Shown piece by piece: positions 12,100 to 22,035 of a stretch of 64,000 nucleotides of DNA. A program made the position numbers and the translations under genes. Origin of the DNA: Trichopria drosophilae. Lineage: Eukaryota > Arthropoda > Insecta > Hymenoptera > Diapriidae. Under the pieces are notes generated by a model. The model was not told where the DNA came from and did not search any database. It worked only from the letters and a program-made list of their open reading frames with translations. Position 1 is the stretch's first letter. Every line of letters starts with the position of its first letter. The stretch covers positions 69,099,001-69,163,000 of the forward strand of contig CM059587.1 in the NCBI GenBank assembly GCA_030407085.1, written 5' to 3'.

Positions 12100-12905
12100 G
12101 ATCGCATGAAAAAACGCTCAAAAAACACGTTTTTTACATTTTTTAACAAAAAATACAAATCATACAAAAAAATGTTTCAAACAAAAAATATAGAACATCG
12201 AATTCTCTACAAAAAAGGTTGTATTAATTTCTTCGTAAAATCAACGATAATGCCGTAAAAAACGGAAACCGAAGTATCCCACATACAAAAAAAATTTATT
12301 TCCTGCAACCCGACCTGTCAAAAACTCGACTAAACCGCGTTTTTTTAAGCATCAGTGTGAACAAGACGTGCTCATTTATCAGTGCTTCGGCTGACCTGCG
12401 GTCAGGGTCGAAGTTTTGAAAATGATCATTTTCAATTTTAATATAGGGTGAATATGCCAATGAATGGACGACTACCAATGAATGGACGATTTTCTACATA
12501 TTTCTATTTCTTATGAATGTATGATGCACAACATGCAACAAAATACATATTTTTATGTTCTTTGAGCATTCAAAACAATATTTACAGTACTATTGATCTT
12601 CCAGTGTTTATTATTTTGTAAAATCAAAGCAAAGTTTTAAAGCCATTCAAAACTGGTACTGAAAACGTCCCATTTGATTTAACCCGTCTATTCATTGGGG
12701 TTTAGCGGATTTTTTTACAAACGTATGAAGACGAGGTTAATAATTAAATAAAATCAAAGGTTGAACTACACGGTCATAAAGAGCAGAGTCTAACGATTCT
12801 AATGGTGGTATCATAATTAAATTTTCATACAAGAATTCAAAAGATACAATCGATGAAAGTGTGAAAAATGCTTAACCGTCCATTCATTGGCATATTCACC
12901 CTATT
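12100..12905 (-). repeat. Dispersed repeat copy, inverted relative to 49.6-50.1 kb
   Basis: Sequence from about 12106 to 12670 is found in the opposite orientation at about 49570-50130: the same AAAAACGCTCAAAAAACACG block, a CG-rich phrase with CTTCGGCTGACCTGCGGTC, then GATCATTTTCAATTTTAAT. Both copies carry a ~60-codon frame (12296-12478 minus, 49750-49941 plus) with nearly the same translation. I treat the frames as part of the repeat. No transposase recognised. Confidence 0.75.
12444..12903. mobile_element. ~460-bp MITE-like element with TAGGGTGAATATGCC ends
   Basis: The left end TAGGGTGAATATGCCAATG and the right end CATTGGCATATTCACCCTA form 27-base near-perfect inverted repeats (through TGGACG). 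A second CCAATGAATGGACG copy follows the left end. No coding capacity. The 49.7-kb copy of the surrounding repeat also contains the left-end sequence, so this piece and its flank travel together in at least two places. Confidence 0.65.
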
Positions 12906-13617
12906 TAAGGAACAAGATATTGTTACAATATATGTATAGAAACTACTCGAACCTAACGATGCTAGAACTACCCTTTGCCGCCTTCTTTCCTGGCAGTGTT
13001 AAAATGGGAATATTCCCGGAAGCATCAGCCTTTCGTCAGGGAACTGTAATACGAATTTAGCCAAAATTGTAGGCACCCGGGTCGAAGGCATCTAGTTACA
13101 TTTCTATTTATATTTATATAATATTTAAAGTTTATGCTTTAAAATATTTTACTATCATCTATTAAACTTCAGCTTCAATTTGCATTTTAGTATATGTTCT
13201 AAAGTTCATTAAATTATAAGGTCGAAAATATTCGGCTTTGTACGTAGGACGATTAATAAGACCAAAAAATGTAACAGAACTTTCGGATATTAACATTTAA
13301 AACAGAGAACCGTGACGAAACAAGCGAATGGGAGATCTAAACGTATAAGAAAAAACCCATGTGAAACCAATAATAGAGATATCTAATGTGATCTCACACT
13401 AGGTCGATTATATAGAAAATAGTAAAGTGATTACCACGTGGTGGAGTAAAATACATTGTGTTTTATGGGAATTAGAATAATATGTTTTGCTCTGTACAAA
13501 AAAAAGAAGTAATCGTGATAATGAGTCGTTCTTCTAAAGAATGCGTTTTATAACATCAGTTCCTACTCTAAAATATTCAAATTAAACAGACAGTAAACAC
13601 ACTTTCAAACCCAAATT
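12906..13617. other. Spacer, nothing recognised
   Basis: AT-rich sequence with no supported gene, repeat or RNA. Confidence 0.4.
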
Positions 13618-13841
13618 TATGTTAAAGCTATTTTACACGTTTTTTATGAATGTACGTCAAATTTCAGCCAACTTGGTTCAGAAACGAGCGAGAATCTATG
13701 AGAATACATTTTTGTAGAGGTCAAACAGAGCGCGATGTTACCTCGGAAATTTATTCTCCTAGATGCTCGCTCGTTTCTGAATCAAAGTCGCTGAAATTTG
13801 ATCATCATTCATAAAAAGCATGTAAAATAGCTTTAACATAT
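13618..13841. mobile_element. 224-bp foldback element
   Basis: The ends TATGTTAAAGCTATTTTACA and TGTAAAATAGCTTTAACATA are complementary, and pairing continues inward for about 85 bases with some mismatches (CGAGCGAGAATCT against AGATGCTCGCTCG). No coding sequence. TA borders both ends. Confidence 0.8.
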
Positions 13842-14240
13842 GGAATACGGCATAAAAATCTATTAATGAAAATACGGCGTCGGTAAAAGTGAATTTGATG
13901 AAAAGAGCGAGTCGGTATTTAGCCGCCCCTTAAAGGTCGTTATATTTCGAGTCGGATGACAAAATTAAATAACACTTCCGGTAACTCCATCTGTGGGCAT
14001 TATGCCATACTTCGTAAAATATATATTATTTTTATATTTACCTATTTATATTTTACATTTATGTTTTTAATGACGATACAGACATTTTTTAATGAAAACT
14101 AAAAGATGTTCCGGCTGCCATAGATATTAAATAATTAAGAATAATTTGGAATTTGAATCTGATAACAAAAGTGAAAGATGTAAAATATTTCCATCCGAAT
14201 CATCGTTAAAAATGTTACAGTGGCATCCCCTTAACTAGAT
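13842..14240. repeat. Partial TTAA-type element, right end only
   Basis: GGCATCCCCTTAA at about 14223-14235 equals the right end of the complete 430-bp element at 22036-22465. AACTCCATCTGTGGGCAT near 13983 resembles that element's centre (AACTCCATCTATGAGCAT). I could not find a matching left end, so it may be a degraded relative. Confidence 0.4.
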
Positions 14241-14312
14241 TTAGAACTCGCACACACGCACTTACACACAATTTATTTTTAATAAATTCTTTTTCAAAAT
14301 ACCTATTTTCAG

Positions 14313-15077
14313 AAACTTCTTCAGTTAGTTCAAAAGAAGATGATAATTCTTCGTCAGAATCGTCTTCCCAAAATGTATCCTCAGGTGCAAGAAAATATAA
14401 AAGAAAATACAACACATAGTGGTGAGTTTTATTTTTTCTCATGCTACATTTGCACTGAAATGAAACATAATTTTTATATTAGATGTTTATATTAGATGAA
14501 TTTGTACATTTGCTATAAAAATACACCATTTTGTTCCAACATCAATATTATTTATTATTTATTATTTATATTATTATTATTATTATTATTATTATTTTTA
14601 ATTTTTAGAAGGATATAATAGTTCGTTAGAACACGAGAAGCAAAAAAGAGAAAATTAAATCCGAAATATGGAGAATCATCCAAAGTGACCAGAAACACCA
14701 TTCAAGGCTGCTGCGATAGTGGGATCATAATAGGTACTTTTAAAACATTATTTAATTTAATATTGTCAGTGAATAACGATTTCACTACAATATTATTGCA
14801 CAGTTTAATATTTTATGTAAAATATGTTTCAGAGGAAATTCAAAAATTATAACGTGTATTCGAGAAAAATATTGAAAGCTTAAAAAGAAGCATTTTGTAC
14901 GACATTAATGCTAAAACGAAAGAAATGAAAGCAATGATCAATGTGACAAATGACAGCGAAATTGCGAATGGAATAAAAATGAGATAAATTTTACCACAAT
15001 TTCCTTTTACGACGATAGAAGATTTCAAATCATTGGAAATGCAACTACATACGAATAATGAAATGCTTTCCGCTTTG
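14313..15077 (+). pseudogene. DUF4806-like gene, exons 1-3 (5' part, decayed)
   Basis: Three candidate exons with good splice borders: 14313-14421 (after TTTTCAG, before GTGAGT), 14609-14733 (after TTTTTAG, before GTACTT) and 14833-15077 (after TTTCAG, before GTAAGC). Exon 1 encodes a Ser/acidic stretch (SSKEDDNSSSESSSQNVSSG) and then basic KYKRKY. Exon 3 ends LPQFPFTTIEDFKSLEMQLH and NNEMLSAL, close to the start of the DUF4806 domain as I remember it. Stops at the end of exon 1, twice within exon 3, and a frame break in exon 2 make it non-functional. Its 3' exons are at 22620-23030, joined in frame across an intron of about 7.5 kb. DUF4806 proteins have no established biochemical role. Confidence 0.5.
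14546..14598 (+). repeat. (ATT)n-rich microsatellite
   Basis: Imperfect ATTATTT units pass into a clean ATT run in the intron between exons 1 and 2 of the decayed gene. Confidence 0.85.
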
Positions 15078-15717
15078 GTAAGCGTGTAATAATATTTAAC
15101 ACGACATCTTTTTTAAGTAACATTTTAAATTAAAGATTCGAGTTTGAATCCTTATTCGGGACATGTTTCTCTTAATTTACAATTGTTGGGTCATTTCAAT
15201 AAATATATATTGCTGCAGGAATTTGAAATTTTTACTACACTGTAAAAAAAAGTGCATGAAATTTAATGAAAATGTAACGGAAGCAAATTTCAAGCAGATA
15301 CATGAACAATAATTAATGTTCTTCATGAAAATTAATGTATGGGTGCATAAATTTCCATTAATGCACCTGCTTGAAATTTGCTTCCGTTATTTTTCATGAA
15401 ATTTAATGTACGGTACACGAATTGTAATGGAATAAACATAAAAAATATATCATTATTGCTGTTGTTTGAAATTTGTATCCAGAATATTACATTCGCTGAA
15501 GGAATATTTTGGCTAAAATATTTATAAAAAAAAACGAAACAAATTTTGAGAATTATCGTTCTATTTTTTTTTAAATTATGGACATTCTCTGTTATATGTA
15601 TTATACGATTGTATGTTATTTCATGTGTAAATGAAGTTTAATTATCTTTTGCTCCTTTTATTGTATTTAACACTATCGAAAATAAATTAGTAACGCTCGA
15701 AAACAAATAAGAAAAAC

Positions 15718-15792
15718 GCTCGCCCCGGTGGGGAATCGAACCCGGGTCCTTCGCTTACTACGCTAACGCCTTAACCACTACGCTACGCTCGC
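15718..15792 (-). pseudogene. tRNA-derived sequence (tRNA pseudogene or SINE head)
   Basis: On the minus strand it begins GCGAGCGTAGCGTAGTGG, giving an A-box-like TAGCGTAGTGG, and has a perfect B box GGTTCGATTCC at 15742-15732. The anticodon arm folds (TTAGC / GCGAA, one mismatch) around a 7-base loop with T33 and anticodon AGT. The T stem pairs at only three of five positions and the acceptor stem does not pair, so it is not a working tRNA. Five T residues follow directly (GCGTTTTTC), a Pol III stop signal. It reads best as a tRNA-derived SINE or decayed tRNA. Confidence 0.6.
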
Positions 15793-16369
15793 TTTTATCT
15801 AATTTCGTATGATGAAGGATGGTTACTATCCGTAAAGCCCCATGACGAAAAAATTATTATCACCCTATAAAAATTGGAATACTGTGCACTAATGTACAAT
15901 GAAAGTCCATTCAACTTTTTGCCTTTATTGTACATGTACATAATTCAGTTCCAGCTGAAATAATTTCTGCATTTGAGGCAAATATTATATGCATATTTTA
16001 CGCAGGTGTTTTATTTCTTGCCTTTGTAATGAATAATATTTGCATAAAATACTTAATCATTAGTGAAGGCGATTCTAAAGTGCTCGACCGATAAGGTAGG
16101 AATCTTCACTAAAACCCGTAAATAAAAAGTAACTGAAACGATTTTTCGAAATTCGGGGTCTGTAAGGGTAATTTTAATTACTATAGATGGTATCATAGAA
16201 AATAATAGAGACATTAATTGAAAACTGTTGATAAAACTCACTTATTTCCGAAGATTCACGATCAGTTCTTAATCAATATCTTTGGTATTTTCTAGGAAAC
16301 TGTTTATAGTGATTACAATTCCCGTACAGAGCCCGAAAAGAGCCCTTAAACCGAACGAATAAATAAAAT
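15793..16369. other. Interior of the split element, low information
   Basis: No gene recognised. A 62-codon minus-strand frame at 16053-16241 has no recognisable motif. Confidence 0.4.
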
Positions 16370-16984
16370 TTATTAAAGAAAAGCATGAAATTTAATGCAA
16401 TTTGAACGTCCTATATTAAATTACAGTATATTTCATGTACACTTCCATTATATTTCATGCAAAATAAACATTAATTTACATGAAAATGTATATAAATCAA
16501 ATTTTCATTACTGATATGAAATTTCTTGAAAGAATTCTTAAAATTCATGCACTTAAGCTTACATTTCAGAAACGTCCATTGAATTTCATTTAAATATATC
16601 AAATATTAATTTAATGTACGGTTACATTAAATTTAATGTACCTACTGGTGTACATTAAATGTACATTAAATTTCATGACATTTTTTACAGTGTACATTTT
16701 ATGTCAGACGTACATTAATTTTCATGCAAATGTACACAAATCGATTTTTCTTTACCTCATTGAAATTTCATGAATGAATTCTTAAAATTTATGTACTTTT
16801 GCATTAAATTTCATAAAAACTGCATTAAATTGCATTCAAATGTACCTAAATATTACTTTAATGTACAGTTACATTAAAATTTATGTTCCTTTGCATTAAA
16901 TTTCATAAAAGATGCATTAAATTTCATTCAAATGTACCTAAATATTACTTTAATGTACAATTACATTAAATTTAATGTACTAGT

Positions 16985-17193
16985 TGTAATGTCTTAGGAA
17001 AGAGAATAATAACACCAGTTGAACACAATCGTTTATTATATACCGAATTTAGTATAAAAAGATACGGACCGAATTGCCTCGGACATGCTCGAACGTCGCT
17101 CATGATCAGACTGACTATCGCGGCCGTCAACGCAACGACACGATCTCCGCACTAGCGACATCTACCATAGCGCGCGAATATTCAAACATTACA
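16985..17193 (-). repeat. Gypsy 3' LTR (209 bp)
   Basis: Direct repeat of 21618-21836, lacking a 10-bp block present there. Next to it, on the element's strand, is a short purine tract GGGAGGAAT (17202-17194), the expected polypurine primer site for plus-strand DNA synthesis. Confidence 0.93.
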
Positions 17194-17221
17194 ATTCCTC
17201 CCGACATAATAAAAAACATCC

Positions 17222-18784
17222 TTACAAATCTAGAATTACGCGCGGTTTACACAAACGCGATGAACGCCTTAACAATATCGGAGTATCGGTATCTTTACGA
17301 CTACGCTTACTACTATCTATTCGTCGGTTCGGAGTTAAATCACTATTTTTGATATTTTCCGAATTTGTAACATCGCATTCTTTGGTATCCGATACAGTTT
17401 CCTCGTTATTCCTAGCACTCAAATCGTTATTCCTCGCCGCGTTTACAAAAGGTTCGTCAGGTACCGCATGGATTACCGGTTTATTCGAATTTTCTGAAAC
17501 CATACTCGGTCTTAACTGATCGACGTGACGTTTCCACCGTTTGCCGTCATTCGTTTTAACGTTATATGTAACAGGACTAACTTGTTCCGCTATGGTAGCA
17601 GGCTTCCATGTTCTATGACTATAATCTTTCGCGACAACTGATTCGTTTTCGCTAAAAGTAATCCTACGGTTTCCCCTAAAATACAGTTTTTGTTTGCTTT
17701 GTTTCTTTTCGACGAATTCGCGTAAATCTGGTTTCAAAATGTCTAAACGTGTTCTTAATTGTCTATTGGTTTGTAATTCGGCTGGGGACAGACCTGTTGA
17801 GCAATGAGGTGTCGAACGATAAAAGAATAGGTATTTACATAATGCTTCTTGACGCGAGTTGTTTTTTAATAATAATTTAAATTTCTTTTTGAAAGTCCGG
17901 ACGGCATTTTCCGCAGCACCGTTGGATGCTGGGTGGTATGGTGCCGTTTTAATGTGCTTAATCCCGTTTCTCGCCAAAAATGTCATGAATTCTTCGCTTT
18001 TAAATGCTGGACCGTTGTCCGATACCACCTGGTGTGGAAGACCCCATGTACTTATGTATTCCTTTAAAGCTACGATTGTCGATTCCGCGGTAATGTCTCG
18101 CATTTCTTTAATGTCTAGCCATTTCGAATAAGCATCGGTGATTACTAAGTACATGTGACCTTGAACTGGACCACAGAAATCTACATGGAGTCTGATATTT
18201 GGACCTGTCGGCCATTCCCATACATGTAGTGTCGATTTTGGGGGATTATCGGCGCTTTCCAAACATAGATTACACGCCTTACTTATGTTCTCTATTTCTC
18301 GATCTATATTTGGCCACCAGACGTAAGAGCGAGCTAGCGCTTTCATTTTGACCGCCCCAAAATGTGCTTCGTGCAAGCTCTCCTTTATCTGCGCTTGTAA
18401 CGATGCCGGAATGATAACCCTATACCCCCACATTAAACAATTCCCTTCCACGGATAATTCTAAATCTCTATTTTTGTATGGAATTAAATCCTTATCTACC
18501 GTATCTGGCCACCCGTAACGTACAAATTCTCTAACTTTTCGTAAAACTGGATCCTTACTTGTCTCTGTGCTCACAATTTTATTGTCTATTAACGGTAAGC
18601 TGTCATTCATCCAATTTAGATAAGTATACTCGTCAATTTCTTGGTCCACGAAGTCGTTTGAATTATAGCCCAATACACGTGAAAGACTATCGGCAGGTCC
18701 ATTGTTTACTCCCTTAATGTGAACAATCTCGAAGTCGTACCCCGCCAAAAATACTGCCCATCTTTGCACCCTACTGGCTGCCAT
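17222..18784 (-). CDS. pol: Gypsy Pol, C-terminal part: end of RNase H and integrase
   Basis: This 520-codon frame continues the upstream 908-codon frame in the same phase after one TAA. It starts within the RNase H region (MAASRVQRWAVFLAGYDFEI). An integrase HHCC zinc finger follows (HEAHFGAVK ... CNLC). The catalytic triad is intact: D202 in HVDFCGP, D256 in SDNGPAF and E292 in AAENAVRTF, with 35 residues between the last two (DD35E). A basic C-terminal region after about residue 390 would bind DNA. Integrase joins the cDNA to the host chromosome in the nucleus. As it lacks its own promoter and start context, it would only be made by reading through the stop or in intact sister copies. Confidence 0.93.
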   Translation of the reverse strand: MAASRVQRWAVFLAGYDFEIVHIKGVNNGPADSLSRVLGYNSNDFVDQEIDEYTYLNWMNDSLPLIDNKIVSTETSKDPVLRKVREFVRYGWPDTVDKDLIPYKNRDLELSVEGNCLMWGYRVIIPASLQAQIKESLHEAHFGAVKMKALARSYVWWPNIDREIENISKACNLCLESADNPPKSTLHVWEWPTGPNIRLHVDFCGPVQGHMYLVITDAYSKWLDIKEMRDITAESTIVALKEYISTWGLPHQVVSDNGPAFKSEEFMTFLARNGIKHIKTAPYHPASNGAAENAVRTFKKKFKLLLKNNSRQEALCKYLFFYRSTPHCSTGLSPAELQTNRQLRTRLDILKPDLREFVEKKQSKQKLYFRGNRRITFSENESVVAKDYSHRTWKPATIAEQVSPVTYNVKTNDGKRWKRHVDQLRPSMVSENSNKPVIHAVPDEPFVNAARNNDLSARNNEETVSDTKECDVTNSENIKNSDLTPNRRIDSSKRSRKDTDTPILLRRSSRLCKPRVILDL

Positions 18785-21511
18785 TTACGGGATTCCTTTC
18801 TTAGGACCAAAAATATACGTCAACGGCTTATGATCGGTTTCTAATTTGAATCTACGACCATAAACATATTGGTGGAACGTTTTTACTCCAAATACAAGAG
18901 CTAGTGCCTCTCTATCGAGTTGAGAGTAATTTCTTTGTGCGCTTGTTAAGGTTTTCGATGCGAAGGCTATAGGCCTTTCTAGCCCGTCTGGAAAAATATG
19001 CGTCAAAACTGCTCCCACACCCACTGGCGATGCGTCGCAAGTTATTTTTACCGGTAGTTGAGTATCGTAATGGGTTAAGATTTTCCGCGAAGCTAATTGA
19101 TTTTTTGCGTCCTGAAATGCTGCGTCCTGTTTTGGACCCCATTTCCATTTCACATTTTTCTTTAGGAGTTGATATAATGGCGATACGATGTCTGCATAAT
19201 TTTTGATAAATTTGGAGTAATAATTTATCATCCCCAGGAAAGATTTGACTTCCGAGACATTTCCCGGCGTTTTCATTTTTACCATAGCCTCTACTTTTTT
19301 ACTCGAAGCTTGAATCCCATCTACCCCTAATTCGAACCCTAGGAACTCTACTTTATTAACATCAAACACACATTTCTCCCGATTTACCGTTAGCCCACAC
19401 TCCTGTAACTTTTGAAGGACTCTACGCAGATGCAGATCATGTTCAGCTCTATTCTTACCCGTAATAACTATGTCGTCAAAAAAAATTATGACTCCTGGTA
19501 TTCCGCCCAATATTTCCTCCATTTCATGTTGAAACAGACCCGGCGCGGATGCAATTCCATAACCTAATCTATTATTTTTGAACAACCCCTTGTGCGTCGT
19601 GATAGTGGTTAACAATTTCGATTCATCGTCTAAGCTCATTTGTTGATATGCCTGTGCAAAATCGATTTTTGAAAAAACTTCTGCCCCTTCAACCTTAGTT
19701 AATAGATCTTCTAATCTCGGAACCGGGTGTCTGTTTATCAGCAAATGCGGATTGAGCGACACCTTATAGTCGCCACATAGACGTATTTTCCCGTTGTTTT
19801 TTAGGACCGGCACGATAGGTGTTGCCCACTCGCTTGTTTCGACAGGTTCGAGTACACCATCATTGACCAAGCGATCTATCTCCATTTCGATTGCCTTCCT
19901 CATTGCAAACGGTACTGGATGAGACTTACAAAAAACCGGTTTTGCATCATCTTTCAAATGCAATTTAAGATGCCCTTTCGTATAATGACCTAATTTGCTC
20001 GAGAACACTGAAGAAAATTCTTTAAAAACGTCAAGGGGTCGCGAATCTGCCACGTTGTTTACTATTAAAACGGCGTTCCTTTGATCCTCCCCGCACTGTA
20101 TCATTCCTAGGCTCTCTAACCAATCTCGACCCACGATTGGCGAGCTGTTTTCCGGCAAAACAAACAAGTCGAGTTTACGGTTTTTATTCTTAAATAAAAC
20201 ATTTACTTTAATTATACCGAGCGGTAGAATCGGATCTCCCGTAAACGACTTAAATGTACGCGCTGTCTTTCCTAAATTCACGTTTGTCTCGATCTTAAGG
20301 TTATTAAAATCGCGATTCGAAATTGCGGAAATTGGTGATCCCGTGTCAATCTGAAATTCCATATCTCGGTTCTCTATTTTTAAATCTAAAATCAGCGGTT
20401 TCGCGTTTGTTATCGAATTAACGGATTGAATCGAATACAATTTGTCAAACGCACTACTCAATTCGCTTACATCGTCAGTTAAATAATTGTTGCGATTTTC
20501 AGTCTTCTTCATATTGCTTTTATTTTTAACCTTACTTTTCGACGACTGAGACTGTTTTTGGGTCGTACTTGGCGCTTTACAGACCGCCGCAATGTGCCCT
20601 TTTTTCCCGCAGTTATGACAATTATACGCACGAAATCGACAGTCTTTCGAAATATGGTTGCCTTTACCACAACAATAACACGAGAATGTCTTACTACCAC
20701 TATCATTTTTACCTTGTGAGTGTGCTGCACCCGAACTGCTTTTCTTCGCTATGTAGTTCATGTCATTCGAGTGTAGATGGCGTCTCGATGCTTCTCCCAT
20801 ACCGGCTGCGTCTCTTTCGGCCGCTTCCAAAGCCGTGCTGAGTTCGACTGCCCTTCCGTAGGTTAAATTGGCGTCGCCCAATAACCTCTTCCTGATGTGC
20901 TCGTTCGATAGCCCCCACACGAATTGATCGCGAAGATGGTTTTCCAACTGGTCACCAAAGTCGCAATGAGTCGATAACCTCTTCAATTTAGCCAAAAAGG
21001 TCTTGACATCCTCTCCACCTTCTTGCGTACAACCTTTAAATTTGAACCTCTCCGCGATTGCACTGGGTTTAGGCTGCAAGTGGTTCTTCATGAGTACTGC
21101 TAATTCTTCTAACGATTTGTCAGCCGGCCTTTGTGGCGTACACAAATTCCTCAAAAGTGCATACGCTTCACTTCCTATCAACGTTAGGAATAAGGACACT
21201 TTTTTCATCTCCGGCACTTCGTTTGCTATAAAATACTGGTCGAGCCGCTCGCACCACATCGTCCAGTCTTCTTTCAGCGTGAACTCGGAGACATTTCCTA
21301 TTGTGCCTTTCACAATAGTCACTGCTGTCGTTGCTGCGGGACCCGCCCCCGTCGCACTAGACGAATTTTGCGACTGTGATGCGATTCTAGACAATTCTGC
21401 CGTGATTTGTCTCTTTTGCTGTTCTTGTTGTTTCTCTTTCTCCTCTATTTCCCTTTCTCTCTTCTCGAGATCTTTCTGCCTCTTAAGCAGATCATCGGCT
21501 GTTGGCGCCAT
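18785..21511 (-). CDS. gag-pol: Gypsy Gag-protease-reverse transcriptase-RNase H polyprotein, N-terminal part
   Basis: 908 codons starting ~107 bases after the 5' LTR. Residues ~8-42 form a charged coiled coil. The capsid-like Gag region follows to ~240. Two CCHC zinc knuckles lie near 276-310 (CYCCGKGNHISKDC and CHNCGKKGHIAAVC), for RNA packaging. The aspartic protease motif IDTGSPISAIS has its Asp at ~389. Reverse transcriptase spans ~520-760 with FFDD at about 677-680. RNase H starts near 820 (TCDASPVGVGAVL) and continues to TDHKPLTYIF. The frame ends at a TAA (18787-18785) directly after KKGIP, a position where relatives read on, so this is a nonsense mutation and not a domain border. All catalytic residues before it look intact. 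Confidence 0.93.
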   Translation of the reverse strand: MAPTADDLLKRQKDLEKREREIEEKEKQQEQQKRQITAELSRIASQSQNSSSATGAGPAATTAVTIVKGTIGNVSEFTLKEDWTMWCERLDQYFIANEVPEMKKVSLFLTLIGSEAYALLRNLCTPQRPADKSLEELAVLMKNHLQPKPSAIAERFKFKGCTQEGGEDVKTFLAKLKRLSTHCDFGDQLENHLRDQFVWGLSNEHIRKRLLGDANLTYGRAVELSTALEAAERDAAGMGEASRRHLHSNDMNYIAKKSSSGAAHSQGKNDSGSKTFSCYCCGKGNHISKDCRFRAYNCHNCGKKGHIAAVCKAPSTTQKQSQSSKSKVKNKSNMKKTENRNNYLTDDVSELSSAFDKLYSIQSVNSITNAKPLILDLKIENRDMEFQIDTGSPISAISNRDFNNLKIETNVNLGKTARTFKSFTGDPILPLGIIKVNVLFKNKNRKLDLFVLPENSSPIVGRDWLESLGMIQCGEDQRNAVLIVNNVADSRPLDVFKEFSSVFSSKLGHYTKGHLKLHLKDDAKPVFCKSHPVPFAMRKAIEMEIDRLVNDGVLEPVETSEWATPIVPVLKNNGKIRLCGDYKVSLNPHLLINRHPVPRLEDLLTKVEGAEVFSKIDFAQAYQQMSLDDESKLLTTITTHKGLFKNNRLGYGIASAPGLFQHEMEEILGGIPGVIIFFDDIVITGKNRAEHDLHLRRVLQKLQECGLTVNREKCVFDVNKVEFLGFELGVDGIQASSKKVEAMVKMKTPGNVSEVKSFLGMINYYSKFIKNYADIVSPLYQLLKKNVKWKWGPKQDAAFQDAKNQLASRKILTHYDTQLPVKITCDASPVGVGAVLTHIFPDGLERPIAFASKTLTSAQRNYSQLDREALALVFGVKTFHQYVYGRRFKLETDHKPLTYIFGPKKGIP

Positions 21512-21587
21512 TTTCCTTTGTTACCGACGCACGCTTTTATCGATTTTCGATTCGACGAAAACTTCACTTGCTGAATTTCCTCAGCCT

Positions 21588-21617
21588 TTCCCGGACAACT
21601 TTTTACCTCGTCGCCAC
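21588..21617 (-). promoter_or_regulatory. Probable primer-binding site of the Gypsy element
   Basis: On the minus strand, immediately inside the 5' LTR, the sequence reads G then TGGCGACGAGGTAAAAAG. TGG next to the LTR is the standard pairing site for a tRNA 3' CCA end. I cannot name the tRNA with confidence. Confidence 0.6.
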
Positions 21618-21836
21618 TGTAATGTCTTTGGAAAGAGAATAATAACACCAGTTGAACACAATCGTTTATTATATACCGAATTTAGTATAAAAAGATACGG
21701 ACCGAATTGCCTCGGACATGCTCGAACGTCGCTCATGATCAGACTGACTATGGCGCACCGGCGCGGCCGTCAACGCAACGACACGATCTCCGCACTAGCG
21801 ACATCTACTATAGCGCGCGAATATTCAAACATTACA
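21618..21836 (-). repeat. Gypsy 5' LTR (219 bp)
   Basis: Direct repeat of 16985-17193. On the minus strand it starts TGTAATGTTTGAATATTCGC and ends CATTACA. It should hold the element's promoter and polyadenylation signal; I did not resolve these. Confidence 0.93.
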
Positions 21837-22035
21837 CTAGTGTACATTAAAAGTACATTAAATTTCATGACATTTTTTGCAGTGTAACTATATGGAAACA
21901 TTTATAATATTATTGTAGTAAAGGAATTGCATAGTGAACAAAATGTAAAGATAAAATAATTCCGAAAAAATAAATGTACAAAGTTTTACAAATTTATATC
22001 ATGTTCGTAATATTTTCTGCAAAGATATTTTTTAA

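Larger units (their letters stand above)
16985..21836 (-). mobile_element. Ty3/Gypsy LTR retrotransposon, full length
   Basis: The 4852-bp element lies on the minus strand, with direct LTRs at 16985-17193 and 21618-21836 and a 5-bp duplication CTAGT at 16980-16984 and 21837-21841. LTR ends are TGTAATG...CATTACA. The LTRs differ by two substitutions and a 10-bp block (GGCGCACCGG) found only in the right copy, so the insertion is fairly young. Gag and Pol form one long frame interrupted by a single stop. The order is protease, reverse transcriptase, RNase H, integrase, as in Ty3/Gypsy. The single Gag-Pol frame and K02A2.6-like RT and RNase H wording suggest the Mag-type lineage, but that needs a tree. 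Confidence 0.95.
15236..21886. mobile_element. Non-autonomous element rich in CATGAAATTTAATGTAC repeats, split by a Gypsy insertion
   Basis: The left end is TACACTGTAAAAAA followed by GTGCATGAAATTTAATG. The right end, after the Gypsy insertion, is CATTAAATTTCATGACA then TTTTTTGCAGTGTA. Without the retrotransposon it is about 1.8 kb. Between 16370 and 16980 it is packed with short direct and inverted copies of CATTAAATTTCAT and AATGTAC, including a second end-like block at about 16665-16695. It also holds a tRNA-like sequence at 15718-15792. Family fragments recur near 11035 and 43705-43745. No transposase seen. Confidence 0.65.

Noticed and set aside
15718..15792. Functional tRNA-Thr(AGT) gene
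   Set aside because: Acceptor stem does not pair and the T stem has two mismatches.
21003..21887. 294-codon plus-strand frame over the Gypsy 5' region
   Set aside because: Antisense to the Gag frame, which has clear zinc knuckles and coiled coil; it also runs through the LTR.
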